This document shows, piece after piece, positions 51,861-60,657 of a stretch of DNA of 64,000 nt. The stretch covers positions 62,001 through 126,000 of the forward strand of contig CANIHD010000007.1 in the NCBI GenBank assembly GCA_947467345.1, written 5' to 3'. The translations under genes and the position numbers were made by a program. The first letter of the stretch is position 1. Each line of letters begins with the position of its first letter. The notes beneath the pieces were generated by a model, which was not told the origin of the DNA, ran no database searches, and was given only the letters and a program-made list of their open reading frames with translations. This stretch comes from Alphaproteobacteria bacterium (GTDB taxonomy: Bacteria > Pseudomonadota > Alphaproteobacteria > Micropepsales > Micropepsaceae).

Positions 51861-53177
51861 TTATTTCGGAAAGCGCTTATTCGTCCAATCGCGGATGTAA
51901 TCGAACATGTTCTTGGTCGCGTTGGAATATTCGCCCGGTGTCTTTTCGCAGCGCTTGCACGGGTCATAGCCGTGCAGCGCGCCCGCAACCACGGCGAAGT
52001 CCTTATCGGTCGCGGCCGAACGTTCGAACATGATCTCGTGATCGCGGATGAATTTATATCCGCCCATGGCCATGAACAAAGTCGGCACCTTGATCGAGCC
52101 CACCGCGCACGTCGTCGAATTGATGGTTGAGCAATAATCGATGTCGATCAGTGAATCGCGCGAGCGAATGGCCACTGAACTCATGAAGGTGGAGAGCTTA
52201 TAAACCGCTGTGCCCGTGAAGCTGCGCGCGCCTGCGGCAAGGTCTTCGTCCGGTACCATGGCGCTGGTCACGATTTGAGTGACGATGGTGCCGTCATTGC
52301 GGATGAACTTCACCGGCTTCTTGGTGGAGATCATTTCGGGCACAAGCGCCGGCGCCGCATGCACGATGACCGCATTGCCGCCGGGCATAGAAATCAGATC
52401 GTCGTCCGTATAGGCGTAATCGCCCGCCTTCATGCGTGCCTGCGTGGCCTGAACCTTGGTGATCAGCTCGTTTATTTTCGCGGATTGCGCGCGGTAATAG
52501 CGCGTGATGAATTCCTGCGAATAGTGCGATGGGCCGTTGGGGTTGTAGCCGTTGGCCGGGCTGTACAGATCGAGTTCCGGAATGACCGTCTTCTTGCCGT
52601 CAACCACGGTGATGGAAGGGTTCGTGCTGCGGAGCTGCTGCACCGGATTGCCGGGATGGGCGTCCGGGAACACCATCGCATCGGCGGGCACCAGCGTGCC
52701 GTAATTCTCGTTGCGGCAATTCGAATAGAGCTCCGGCCGTTCGCAGAAGGCTTTGCTGGTTTCGGCTATCGCTTGATAGAGGCTCATCATCGGCGAGCCG
52801 CCGCTATGGCCGAGAAGCACAACGCGGGTAATGCCCGGCTGCTTACGCGCGTAGTCCACCACGGCCTTCACGTCATAGGGCAATTTTTCCCATTGAATGC
52901 CGATGTCGTCATTGCGATAGCGGGTCTCGTAGCAAATCGCCATAAAGCCACGCGCCGCTAATTCTTCGCAGGTTTCGGAGCCGATTGTGTTGGCGGTGCG
53001 GTGCGCCGTCACGAAGGCGATGTGCGGAGCCGGGCCGTTGTCCGGCATAAAGCGCGCGGCGTTCACCTGCCCGAGTTTCACATAGGCGGGATTGCTCTGC
53101 GCGTGGGCAGAATTTGCGGCTGCGAAACCGGCGGCTGTTGCCATGGCGGCGACAGCGATTGCACGACTGAATTTCAT
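51861..53177 (-). CDS. Exported alpha/beta hydrolase
   Basis: A 438-residue secreted hydrolase (signal peptide AIAVAAMATAAGFAAANSAHAQ), with the ATG at 53177 after GGGAGGAAGAATC. The nucleophile is in LGHSGGSPMMSLYQA. A long insertion follows the nucleophile (about 220-290) with QLRSTNPSITVVDG and ELDLYSPANGYNP. Candidates for the rest of the catalytic triad are in the final third, where ALHGYDPCKRCEKTPGEY holds a His. It may be an esterase or peptidase on an organic substrate. Its neighbour on the opposite strand is copy 3 of the six-copy exported family. Confidence 0.8.
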   Translation of the reverse strand: MKFSRAIAVAAMATAAGFAAANSAHAQSNPAYVKLGQVNAARFMPDNGPAPHIAFVTAHRTANTIGSETCEELAARGFMAICYETRYRNDDIGIQWEKLPYDVKAVVDYARKQPGITRVVLLGHSGGSPMMSLYQAIAETSKAFCERPELYSNCRNENYGTLVPADAMVFPDAHPGNPVQQLRSTNPSITVVDGKKTVIPELDLYSPANGYNPNGPSHYSQEFITRYYRAQSAKINELITKVQATQARMKAGDYAYTDDDLISMPGGNAVIVHAAPALVPEMISTKKPVKFIRNDGTIVTQIVTSAMVPDEDLAAGARSFTGTAVYKLSTFMSSVAIRSRDSLIDIDYCSTINSTTCAVGSIKVPTLFMAMGGYKFIRDHEIMFERSAATDKDFAVVAGALHGYDPCKRCEKTPGEYSNATKNMFDYIRDWTNKRFPK

Positions 53178-53328
53178 GATTCTTCCTCCCCTGAATTTTG
53201 CGGCAGCATAGGTGTTCGGGCAGCGCGAGGCCAGATCGCGGTGCGTTGATCTAGGCGACCCATTCCAGCCTGGACAGGCGAGCGGCGCGGGGACATGTTT
53301 GCAAAACGAACGAACAATCGGGGTTGTC

Positions 53329-54225
53329 ATGAGCTGGATATCGTCGGGTTGCTCCGCTTTGTTGTGCAGTGCGGCGATATGCTTAGGCAGCACAGCATCG
53401 GCGGCCGAGACCGCTATTCCCAATTTCGGCGGCGGCTATGCCTGGGATTCGCGCACCGTGGCAGCGCTTCCGCCACCGATCGGGACGCCTGGCGAACACG
53501 GTCCCATCGGCAATCATCCGGCTTTTCCGCATTATGCCAATAATAGCGGCCATGTTCCGACTGCCCGCATCGGCAACAATGAGCACAAACTGCTTTTGCC
53601 ATGGGCGGCGGAAATTATTCGCAAGGCGAACGCTCCCATTCTAGAGGGCGGCGAGCGCTTTTTCGCGGCGGGACGTTGCTGGCCACCGGGCGTGCCGCTG
53701 ATCATCAATTTCACCGCCGAGCCGGTGATCTTCCTGCAGAACCCCAAGGAAGTGACGATCATCTACCAGCGCGGGCAGGTGGCACGTCACATCTATATGA
53801 ATGAGCAACATCCCGCGAATGTGAAGCCGAGTTGGATGGGTCATTCGATCGGCCGCTATGAAGGCGACACGCTTGTCATCGACACGGTCGGTGTCGATCC
53901 GCGCTCGCTGACCGACGAATTCGGCACACCGCACACCGATCAAATGCATGTCGTGGAACGCTATCGCATGATCAAAGGCTCGCCCGATTTGATCCGCGTG
54001 GAACATATTCCCGCGGACCGTTATTTCCTCGATCCCAAGAACGATGTGTTGCAGGTGATCGCGACCATCGAAGATCCGGGCACGTTCAAAGCGCCTTACA
54101 CGGTGCAACAGGTCTATGAGCGTTCCACGCGGGAATTCGAGGAATCGATCTGCCAGGAAAATAACGACGACAGATTCGGGCAGGGTTTAGTGCCGGTTCC
54201 GACCGACAACACGCCGGATTTTTGA
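53329..54225 (+). CDS. Exported family protein (six-copy family), copy 3
   Basis: A 298-residue member, with the signal peptide CSALLCSAAICLGSTASAAE starting at ATG 53329. The core is GHSIGRYEGDTLVIDTVG, followed by TPHTDQMHVVERY and EDPGTFKAPY. It is closer to copy 1 than to the three copies at 60-64 kb in these motifs. It is divergent from the alpha/beta hydrolase gene, with 151 bp between starts. The signal ahead of the ATG is weak (GGGGTTGTC), so the start is chosen from the signal peptide. Confidence 0.75.
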   Translation: MSWISSGCSALLCSAAICLGSTASAAETAIPNFGGGYAWDSRTVAALPPPIGTPGEHGPIGNHPAFPHYANNSGHVPTARIGNNEHKLLLPWAAEIIRKANAPILEGGERFFAAGRCWPPGVPLIINFTAEPVIFLQNPKEVTIIYQRGQVARHIYMNEQHPANVKPSWMGHSIGRYEGDTLVIDTVGVDPRSLTDEFGTPHTDQMHVVERYRMIKGSPDLIRVEHIPADRYFLDPKNDVLQVIATIEDPGTFKAPYTVQQVYERSTREFEESICQENNDDRFGQGLVPVPTDNTPDF

Positions 54226-54355
54226 CGTCCTAATTTTGCGCCGCTGTTGCCGCATGATCATTTCGTGATCTGTGCGCGGCGGGGCTTGACCTGGCGACAT
54301 CATCGCCGGAGCATTGCGCGACAAAATCGCATCAAGAAGCGCGAAAGGAACTGTC

Positions 54356-54712
54356 ATGTCCTATGTCGATGGATTTGTTATGCCGGTAAAAAAGAGCAGG
54401 CTTGAAGATTATCGCCGCCTCGCCAAAATGGCGGGCAAGATATGGCGCGAATACGGCGCGCTGGATTACCGCGAATGGGTGGCCGACGACGCGCCGGTGG
54501 GCAAGCGAACATCGTTCCCGCGCAGCGTGAAACTGAAAGACGACGAGATCGTGATCTTCGCTTACATCGTCTACAAATCGCGTGCGCAGCGTGATCGCAT
54601 CAACGCCAAGGTGATGAAAGATCCACGCTTCACGGGGATGAATATGAAAACCATGCCGTTCGACGGCAAGCGCATGATCTTTGGCGGGTTCAAGCCCTTG
54701 GTGAAGGCGTAA
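54356..54712 (+). CDS. DUF1428 (YciI-like) small protein
   Basis: A 118-residue cytosolic protein. The ATG at 54356 has GAAAGGAACTGTC upstream. The DUF1428 pattern appears in SYVDGFVMPVKKSRLEDYRRLAKMAG and YGALDYREWVADDAP, with the C-terminal KVMKDPRFTGM and MPFDGKRMIFGGFKPL. It is a ferredoxin-like alpha/beta fold with an aromatic/acidic pocket, and related proteins dimerise. No biochemical role is known. It stands alone between copy 3 and the FKBP gene. Confidence 0.88.
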   Translation: MSYVDGFVMPVKKSRLEDYRRLAKMAGKIWREYGALDYREWVADDAPVGKRTSFPRSVKLKDDEIVIFAYIVYKSRAQRDRINAKVMKDPRFTGMNMKTMPFDGKRMIFGGFKPLVKA

Positions 54713-54721
54713 GGGCGCTTC

Positions 54722-55198
54722 CTACCGCGCTCCCGGCGGCAGAACCTTAATCAAATGCATTTGGAAGACGAGCGTCTGGTTCGGCGGTATGGCGCCGTCG
54801 CGACCGGCGCGAGTCGTCCCGTAACCGAGCTGAGACGGCACGACGAGCTCCCACTCGTCGCCTTCCTTCATGAGGGACAGAGCTTCCTTCCATCCCGCAA
54901 TCAGATTGCCGGCCGGTAGATTTGCGGTCTGTCCCGGCTTGGTTTGATCGAAGACATAGCCGTCAACCAGCGCACCTTTATAGGCGACCGTAACGATATC
55001 GTTCGGCGTTGGGCTCTTGCCGTCGCCGCTTTTGATGACGCGGTATTGCAGGCCGCTCGGAAGTACCACCACGCCCTCGCGCGCCGCGTTAGCGGCAAGC
55101 AGCTCGCGGTTAGCCTGGGGGCTGATGTCGCCCGCCATCGCGGGAACGGCGAGAGCAAGGGCCAGAGAAAATCCGGCGGCAACAGGGTCAAAACGCAT
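54722..55198 (-). CDS. Exported FKBP-type peptidyl-prolyl cis-trans isomerase
   Basis: A 158-residue protein with a signal peptide (AAGFSLALALAVPAMAG) and an FKBP domain of about 100 residues. Active-site residues appear in VDGYVFDQTKPGQTANLPAGNLIAGWKEALSLMKEGDEWELVVPSQLGYG, shown here as the blocks VFDQT, VIAGW-like LIAGWKEAL and LGYG. The short N-terminal helical stretch (NRELLAANAAREGV) is the usual dimerisation-type segment of Mip/FkpA relatives, cut short. It should help folding of periplasmic proteins, of which this region encodes many. Confidence 0.88.
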   Translation of the reverse strand: MRFDPVAAGFSLALALAVPAMAGDISPQANRELLAANAAREGVVVLPSGLQYRVIKSGDGKSPTPNDIVTVAYKGALVDGYVFDQTKPGQTANLPAGNLIAGWKEALSLMKEGDEWELVVPSQLGYGTTRAGRDGAIPPNQTLVFQMHLIKVLPPGAR

Positions 55199-55265
55199 GG
55201 CAGTGCATCCTGGGGGGCGCCCCGCCTCCTACCATAAAGCGGCTGGGGCGATCCAGACTCGGTCC

Positions 55266-56897
55266 TTAGGCCGCCGCGCGGCCTTTGGCGCCTTTTCCTG
55301 CTTTTCCGTTATTTTCGCGCCGTGTCGCGGTGTTCTCGCCCGACAACAAATAGCGGCGATATTCATCGAGATCGCCGTCGAAAGGCTCCACCTTTCCATC
55401 CGCCACCAGCAGGAAGCGGTCGGCGGTAGCCTCAAGCAGCCGCCGGTCATGGCTGACCAGGATGACGGCGCCTTCGAAATCGTTCAGCGCGGCCAGAAGC
55501 TCGCCGCGCGCGTCGATGTCGAGATGGTTGGTCGGCTCGTCCAGGATCAACATGTTGGGCTTGTCGAGCGTGGCGAGCGCCAGCATCAGGCGGGCGCGTT
55601 CGCCGCCGGAAAGATTTGAGACTTTGGTTTGCGCTTTGTCGGAGGAGAAGCCGAAGCCGCCCAATTGCGCGCGCACTTTTTCCATCGACAGGTTTTTACG
55701 CATGCGTGAAAGCGTTTCGATCGGCGTTGCGGTGCCGTCGAGCTCTTCCAGCTGGTGCTGCGCGAAATAGCCGGGTAGCCATTTTTTCGCGCGCACCAAT
55801 TCGCCGTCCATCAAAGGCAATTTGTCGGCCAGTAATTTTGCCAACGTGGATTTGCCGTTGCCGTTCTTGCCCAAAAGCGCAATGCGGTCGTCCGGATCGA
55901 AGCGCAAGGACATATGCGAAAGGATCGGCTTACCCGGCACATAACCCACCGAGGCGGCGTGCATGGTGATAAGGGGCGGGCTGGCTTCGACCGGCTTCGG
56001 AATGCGAATAGGTGCCACATGCTCGTCGACCGGTAGTTCGACGGTTTGCATCTTGGCCAGCATTTTCATGCGGCTTTGCGCTTGTTTCGCTTTCGAAGCC
56101 TTGGCTTTGAAACGATCGACAAAGGATTGCATATGGGCGCGTGCTGCTTCTTGTTTCTTGGCAAAGGCTGCATCGGTGGCGCGCTTGGCGGTGCGTGTGG
56201 CGACGAAAACATCGTATCCGCCGGTGTAGAGCGTCAGCTTGCCATGCTCGAGATGCAGAATGAATTCGGCGGCGGTGTTCAGAAGATCGCGGTCATGGCT
56301 GACGATCAGAACCGTGCCGCGATAGCGTTTGAGAAAGTCCTCAAGCCACAACACACCTTCAAGATCGAGATAGTTGGTCGGTTCGTCCAGCAGCAGAAGA
56401 TCGGGATTGGCGAAGAGAATGGCGGCCAAAGCCACGCGCATCCGCCAACCGCCGGAAAATTCCGAGCACGGGCGCAATTGTTCTTCAGCGGAAAAGCCGA
56501 GGCCAGCCAGAATGGCGGCGGCGCGTGCCGGCGCGGAGTAGGCGTCGATGGCGGCAAGCCGGGTGTAGATGTCACCGATCGCATGCGGCTCGGTTTCGGT
56601 CTCAGCGGCCTCCAGCAATTGGGCGCGTTCGAGGTCGGCGGCCAGCACGGTGTCGAGCAGGCTGATGTCGCCGCTCGGCGCTTCCTGCGCCACGGCACCG
56701 ATTTTCCACTCGCGCGGCCATGAGATTTCGCCACCGTCGGGGGCAAGCCCGCCGAGGATGGCCTTCAGCAGGGTGGATTTTCCGGCGCCGTTGCGCCCCA
56801 CAAGGCCGATGCGCCGCCCGGGCGGGAGATTGGCGGTGGCGCCGCCGATGATTTCCCGGCCCGCGATGCGGATGGTGATGTTGTCGATACTCAACAT
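55266..56897 (-). CDS. ABC-F family ATPase (translation-associated)
   Basis: A 543-residue soluble ABC-F protein with two ATP-binding cassettes. The first has Walker A GRNGAGKST and signature FSGGWRMRVALAAIL with DEPTNYLD. The second has Walker A GKNGNGKSTLAKLL, signature LSGGERARLMLAL and DEPTNHLD. The P-site linker between them (about residues 235-310) is rich in Lys and Ala, as in ABC-F ribosome factors. The start MLSIDNITIRI is taken from the family; frames upstream are open but carry no family sequence. It is likely a Uup/EttA-like factor; antibiotic resistance cannot be inferred. Confidence 0.9.
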   Translation of the reverse strand: MLSIDNITIRIAGREIIGGATANLPPGRRIGLVGRNGAGKSTLLKAILGGLAPDGGEISWPREWKIGAVAQEAPSGDISLLDTVLAADLERAQLLEAAETETEPHAIGDIYTRLAAIDAYSAPARAAAILAGLGFSAEEQLRPCSEFSGGWRMRVALAAILFANPDLLLLDEPTNYLDLEGVLWLEDFLKRYRGTVLIVSHDRDLLNTAAEFILHLEHGKLTLYTGGYDVFVATRTAKRATDAAFAKKQEAARAHMQSFVDRFKAKASKAKQAQSRMKMLAKMQTVELPVDEHVAPIRIPKPVEASPPLITMHAASVGYVPGKPILSHMSLRFDPDDRIALLGKNGNGKSTLAKLLADKLPLMDGELVRAKKWLPGYFAQHQLEELDGTATPIETLSRMRKNLSMEKVRAQLGGFGFSSDKAQTKVSNLSGGERARLMLALATLDKPNMLILDEPTNHLDIDARGELLAALNDFEGAVILVSHDRRLLEATADRFLLVADGKVEPFDGDLDEYRRYLLSGENTATRRENNGKAGKGAKGRAAA

Positions 56898-57122
56898 GGC
56901 GGCTTTGGTCCAAACGGCTGCGCCGGCGCGGGGGTAGGGGGCCGCGATGACGACATGAGTCGATGTCGGAAGATATAATAGGAGCGTCACCTAGCCGGTT
57001 TTCCCTGCCAAAGCCACCTAGGGCCTCCGCGTGCCCGAGCGATTTCACTGCCAGGATGCGAAAAATAGGGTAGGAACGGCGCCAACCTGCCTTGAGCGGG
57101 CGCCTTCTTCCCCCAAACCAGC

Positions 57123-59447
57123 GTGGTCTCCGTGGCATTTACTCCGAACAATCCTTCTCTGGCGCGGGCGCTGGCGGGGCGCGAATTTACCAATCCCACC
57201 CCCGTTCAGATTGCGGTTTTGGAGGAAGAGGCGCGGACACGCGATCTTCTGGTCTCCGCCCAAACCGGCTCAGGGAAGACCGTCGCCTATGGCTTGGCGA
57301 TGGCCGACACGCTTCTGGAGGAGGCGGAGTTCTTCGGCCGTCCGGGGGCGCCGCTTGCGCTAATCGTGGCACCGACCCGGGAATTGGCGCTGCAGGTGCA
57401 GCGCGAGCTGACCTGGCTCTATGAATTCGCGCGCGCCCGCATCGTCTCCTGCGTCGGCGGCATGGACCCGCGCGCGGAGCGGCGCCAGCTCATGGACGGC
57501 GCGCATATTGTGGTCGGAACGCCTGGGCGCCTGCGGGATCATCTCGAGCGCGGCGCGCTGAACGTCGCGGGGCTTAAAGTCCTGGTGTTGGACGAAGCCG
57601 ACGAGATGCTGGATCTCGGCTTTCGCGAGGATCTGGAATTCATTCTGCAAACGACGCCGCCGGAGCGGCGCACCATGATGTTCTCGGCAACACTGCCGAA
57701 AGCCATCGTAACGCTTGCCAAGCAATATCAGCGTGACGCGATGCGCATTCGCACCTCGGGTGAAGAACGCGCCCATGCCGATATTGAATATCGCGCCTAT
57801 CGCATTGCGCCGCAGGACGTAGTGCATGCCGTCGTCAACGTGCTGCGTTATGTCGAGCCGCCGAGCGCGCTTGTGTTCTGCAACACCCGCGAAAGCGTGC
57901 GGCATTTGCAGGCAACGTTGCTGGAGCGTGGATTCTCCACCGTGTCTCTTTCGGGCGAATTGACGCAAGGCGAACGTAATCATGCGATGCAGGCCTTGCG
58001 CGACGGGCGTGCGCGAGTTTGTGTTGCTACCGATGTCGCCGCGCGCGGCATCGATCTGCCGCAGCTTGGTCTGGTCATCCATGCCGATCTGCCCAATGAC
58101 GCGGAAGTTCTTCAGCATCGCAGCGGTCGCACCGGGCGCGCAGGGCGCAAAGGCGTCAGCGTGTTGCTGGTGCCGCCGGGAAGCCGCCACCATGCGGCGC
58201 GTCTGTTGAGCCAGGGGCGTATTGAAGCCTCGTGGGGCGACGCGCCGTCACCGGAAGCCATTCGTGAATTGGACGATGAGCGCTTTTTGCAAAACGCGAT
58301 TCTGACCGAGCCGCCCAGCGAAGATGATTTGGCCTCGGCCAGAGCGCTTCTGGCGCAGCGCTCGCCGGAAGATTTGGCAGCGGCGTTGGTGCGGCTCTAC
58401 CGCGCGCAATTGCCTGCGCCCGAGGATTTAACGGATCCGGGCGGCGCCAACGCGGTGCGGAACGCGCGCCCCGAAAAGCGCGGCAAGCGCCGTGAACGCG
58501 AGACTCCGGATTCCTTCGATCCACGTCCCGGCCGGCCTGCCGAAGGCGATGATTTTCGCCGCGAGCCTGCGCCCGCGTATAATTCTGCGCCAAGCCCGAG
58601 CCCACGCGGCGAGAGACGCGGACCGGAAAAAACGGTGTGGTTCCGCCTCGATGTTGGACGCCAGAAAAATGCCGATCCCAAATGGCTGGTGCCGTTGATC
58701 TGCCGCAAGGGCAAGGTGACCAAGCAGGATATCGGCGCCATTCGCATTTTCGACGACGAAACAAAATTCGAGATCGATGAGCGTTTGGCCGAAAGTTTTG
58801 CCGCCGCTGTTGCCAAAGCGCCCGGCGGTGACGGCACGATAGAGCCATCGTCGGCGCCGGGAGACCGGCCGATTGCGCGCATGGTCTCGCCGCCCGCAAG
58901 CACGACAATTGCGCCGAACGAGTCGCGCGAGCGCGAGGGCACCTACAAGGGCAAGAAGAAATTTGACGGTAAGAAGAGCTTCGGCGGCGGCGACAAATTC
59001 GGCGGCAAGAAGAAATTCGAAGGCGAGCGGAAGTTTGACGGCGAAAAAAAGTTTACCGGTGAGAAAAAATTCGACGGTGAGAAGAAGTATACCGGCGAGA
59101 AGAAATTCGACCGCGAGAAAAAATTCGACGGCGAGCGCAAGTCTGATGGCGAGAAAAAGTTTGACGGAGAGAAGAAGTTCACCGGCGACAAGAAATTTGA
59201 CGGCGAGAAGAAGTTCGACGGTGAGAGGAAGTTCACTGTCGAGAAGAAGTTTACTGGCGAAAAGAAATTCGACGGTGAGAAGAAATTCATCGGCGAAAAG
59301 AAGTTTGGCGGTGGAAAGAAATTTGGCGACAGAAAGTTTGGTGGCGAAAAGAAATTCGGCGGTGGAGGGAAATTCGCCGGCAAAAAATTCGCGGGTAAGC
59401 CTGGTGGCAAGCCTGGCGGTGGCAAGCCGCCACGGGCCCCTGGCTAA
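57123..59447 (+). CDS. DEAD-box RNA helicase with KKFDGE-repeat C-terminal tail
   Basis: A 774-residue helicase. Motifs Q, I (AQTGSGKT near residue 46), Ia, II (DEAD, near 157), III (SAT, near 188), V (ARGID, near 305) and VI (HRSGRTGR, near 331) are all intact. After the core a ~75-residue DbpA-like RNA-binding domain follows (VWFRLDVGRQKNADPKWLVPLICRKG), resembling CsdA/DeaD. The last ~165 residues are a low-complexity run of six-residue units around KKFDGE. It likely remodels structured RNA, for example in ribosome assembly or cold adaptation. The start is GTG at 57123 or 57132. Confidence 0.92.
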   Translation: MVSVAFTPNNPSLARALAGREFTNPTPVQIAVLEEEARTRDLLVSAQTGSGKTVAYGLAMADTLLEEAEFFGRPGAPLALIVAPTRELALQVQRELTWLYEFARARIVSCVGGMDPRAERRQLMDGAHIVVGTPGRLRDHLERGALNVAGLKVLVLDEADEMLDLGFREDLEFILQTTPPERRTMMFSATLPKAIVTLAKQYQRDAMRIRTSGEERAHADIEYRAYRIAPQDVVHAVVNVLRYVEPPSALVFCNTRESVRHLQATLLERGFSTVSLSGELTQGERNHAMQALRDGRARVCVATDVAARGIDLPQLGLVIHADLPNDAEVLQHRSGRTGRAGRKGVSVLLVPPGSRHHAARLLSQGRIEASWGDAPSPEAIRELDDERFLQNAILTEPPSEDDLASARALLAQRSPEDLAAALVRLYRAQLPAPEDLTDPGGANAVRNARPEKRGKRRERETPDSFDPRPGRPAEGDDFRREPAPAYNSAPSPSPRGERRGPEKTVWFRLDVGRQKNADPKWLVPLICRKGKVTKQDIGAIRIFDDETKFEIDERLAESFAAAVAKAPGGDGTIEPSSAPGDRPIARMVSPPASTTIAPNESREREGTYKGKKKFDGKKSFGGGDKFGGKKKFEGERKFDGEKKFTGEKKFDGEKKYTGEKKFDREKKFDGERKSDGEKKFDGEKKFTGDKKFDGEKKFDGERKFTVEKKFTGEKKFDGEKKFIGEKKFGGGKKFGDRKFGGEKKFGGGGKFAGKKFAGKPGGKPGGGKPPRAPG
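58948..59394 (+). repeat. 18-bp coding repeats encoding KKFDGE-type units
   Basis: About 24 tandem, diverged copies of an 18-bp unit encode the KKFxGE-rich tail of the DEAD-box protein. Synonymous third-base changes between units (aagaaattcgacggtgag, aaaaagtttaccggtgag and others) show selection on the protein sequence rather than on exact DNA identity. Unequal exchange could change copy number in frame. Confidence 0.9.
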
Positions 59448-59466
59448 CCTAGCAGGATAAAAGCGC

Positions 59467-60654
59467 GTGGAGCGGCGGGACGTCGTTGTTGTCGGCGCCG
59501 GCGCGGCGGGCATGATGTGCGCCGCCGAGGCCGGCAAGCGCGGCCGTTCGGTGCTGGTGGTCGATCATGCCGAATCGCCGGGCGAGAAGATTCGTATTTC
59601 CGGCGGCGGGCGCTGCAATTTCACCAACATCAACGCCGGTCCTGACAATTTCCTGTCGCAAAACCCGCGCTTCGCCATATCCGCGCTCAATCGTTACACG
59701 GCGGCTGACTTCATCGCGCTGGTTGAGCGCTACGGCATCGCCTATCACGAAAAGACGCTGGGCCAGCTCTTCTGCGACGGCTCGGCGCAGCAGATTATCG
59801 ATCTGCTTTTGACGGAAATGCACCGCGCACATGCGGTCCTGCGCGTCGGTACAAGCATCACCCATATCGAAAAAAGCGAAGCGGGATTTGTTCTTACGCT
59901 GTCTTCCGGCGGCGAGCAGGTTGAGTGCCAATCGCTGGTGGTTGCGACAGGCGGCAAATCCATTCCCAAAATGGGTTCCACCGATTTCGGCTACCGGCTT
60001 GCCGCGCGGTTTAACATTCCCCTCACCGAAACACGGCCCGGTTTGGTGCCGCTGGTTTTCGACGAACGCGTACTCGCGCGGCTGAAACCGCTTGCGGGCA
60101 TCGGCGTGCCGGCGCTGGTGCGTTGCGGCACCATGTCGTTCGAAGAAGCCATTCTGTTCACCCATCGCGGGCTGAGCGGCCCCGCGATTTTGCAAATCTC
60201 ATCCTATTGGCGCGAGGGCGAAGCCATCTCCGTCGGCATGCTGCCGGGAATGGAAGTCTATGAAATGCTACGGGCCGCGCGGCGTACCGATGGCAAGCGC
60301 AAAGCCGCGACCGTGCTGGCGGAACATCTTCCCAAACGCCTGGCGGCGATGATCGCCGATGAAATGCGTGTGGCCAATGGCACGATAGGCGACGTATCCG
60401 ACACGAAACTGCGCGCTGTGGACGAAGCGGTGAATTTCTGGCGCCTGAAGCCTGTCGGCAGTGAGGGTTATCGTACCGCCGAGGTTACGCTCGGCGGCAT
60501 CGACACCGCCGCGCTCGATTCCAAGACCATGGCGGTGAAGGATTTACCGGGCCTCTATTTCATCGGCGAAGTTGTCGACGTCACGGGCTGGCTTGGGGGC
60601 TACAATTTCCAATGGGCCTGGTCTTCAGGCTGGTGCGCCGGCCAGGCGGTGTGA
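59467..60654 (+). CDS. BaiN/RdsA-family HI0933-like NAD(P)/FAD-dependent oxidoreductase
   Basis: A 395-residue flavoprotein of the HI0933/BaiN family. The FAD-binding motif is VVVVGAGAAGMMCAAEAG, the second glycine region is IRISGGGRCNFTN, and the C-terminal LPGLYFIGEVVDVTGWLGGYNFQWAWSSG is characteristic. It was formerly called aminoacetone oxidase-like or YhiN. It begins with GTG, 20 bp after the helicase stop, so the two may be cotranscribed. The substrate is unknown. Confidence 0.9.
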   Translation: MERRDVVVVGAGAAGMMCAAEAGKRGRSVLVVDHAESPGEKIRISGGGRCNFTNINAGPDNFLSQNPRFAISALNRYTAADFIALVERYGIAYHEKTLGQLFCDGSAQQIIDLLLTEMHRAHAVLRVGTSITHIEKSEAGFVLTLSSGGEQVECQSLVVATGGKSIPKMGSTDFGYRLAARFNIPLTETRPGLVPLVFDERVLARLKPLAGIGVPALVRCGTMSFEEAILFTHRGLSGPAILQISSYWREGEAISVGMLPGMEVYEMLRAARRTDGKRKAATVLAEHLPKRLAAMIADEMRVANGTIGDVSDTKLRAVDEAVNFWRLKPVGSEGYRTAEVTLGGIDTAALDSKTMAVKDLPGLYFIGEVVDVTGWLGGYNFQWAWSSGWCAGQAV

Positions 60655-60657
60655 CCT

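Noticed and set aside
58428-59537. 369-codon minus-strand frame opposite the helicase repeat tail
   Set aside because: Its repeats are the mirror of the KKFDGE coding repeats; it is a by-product of the low-complexity region.
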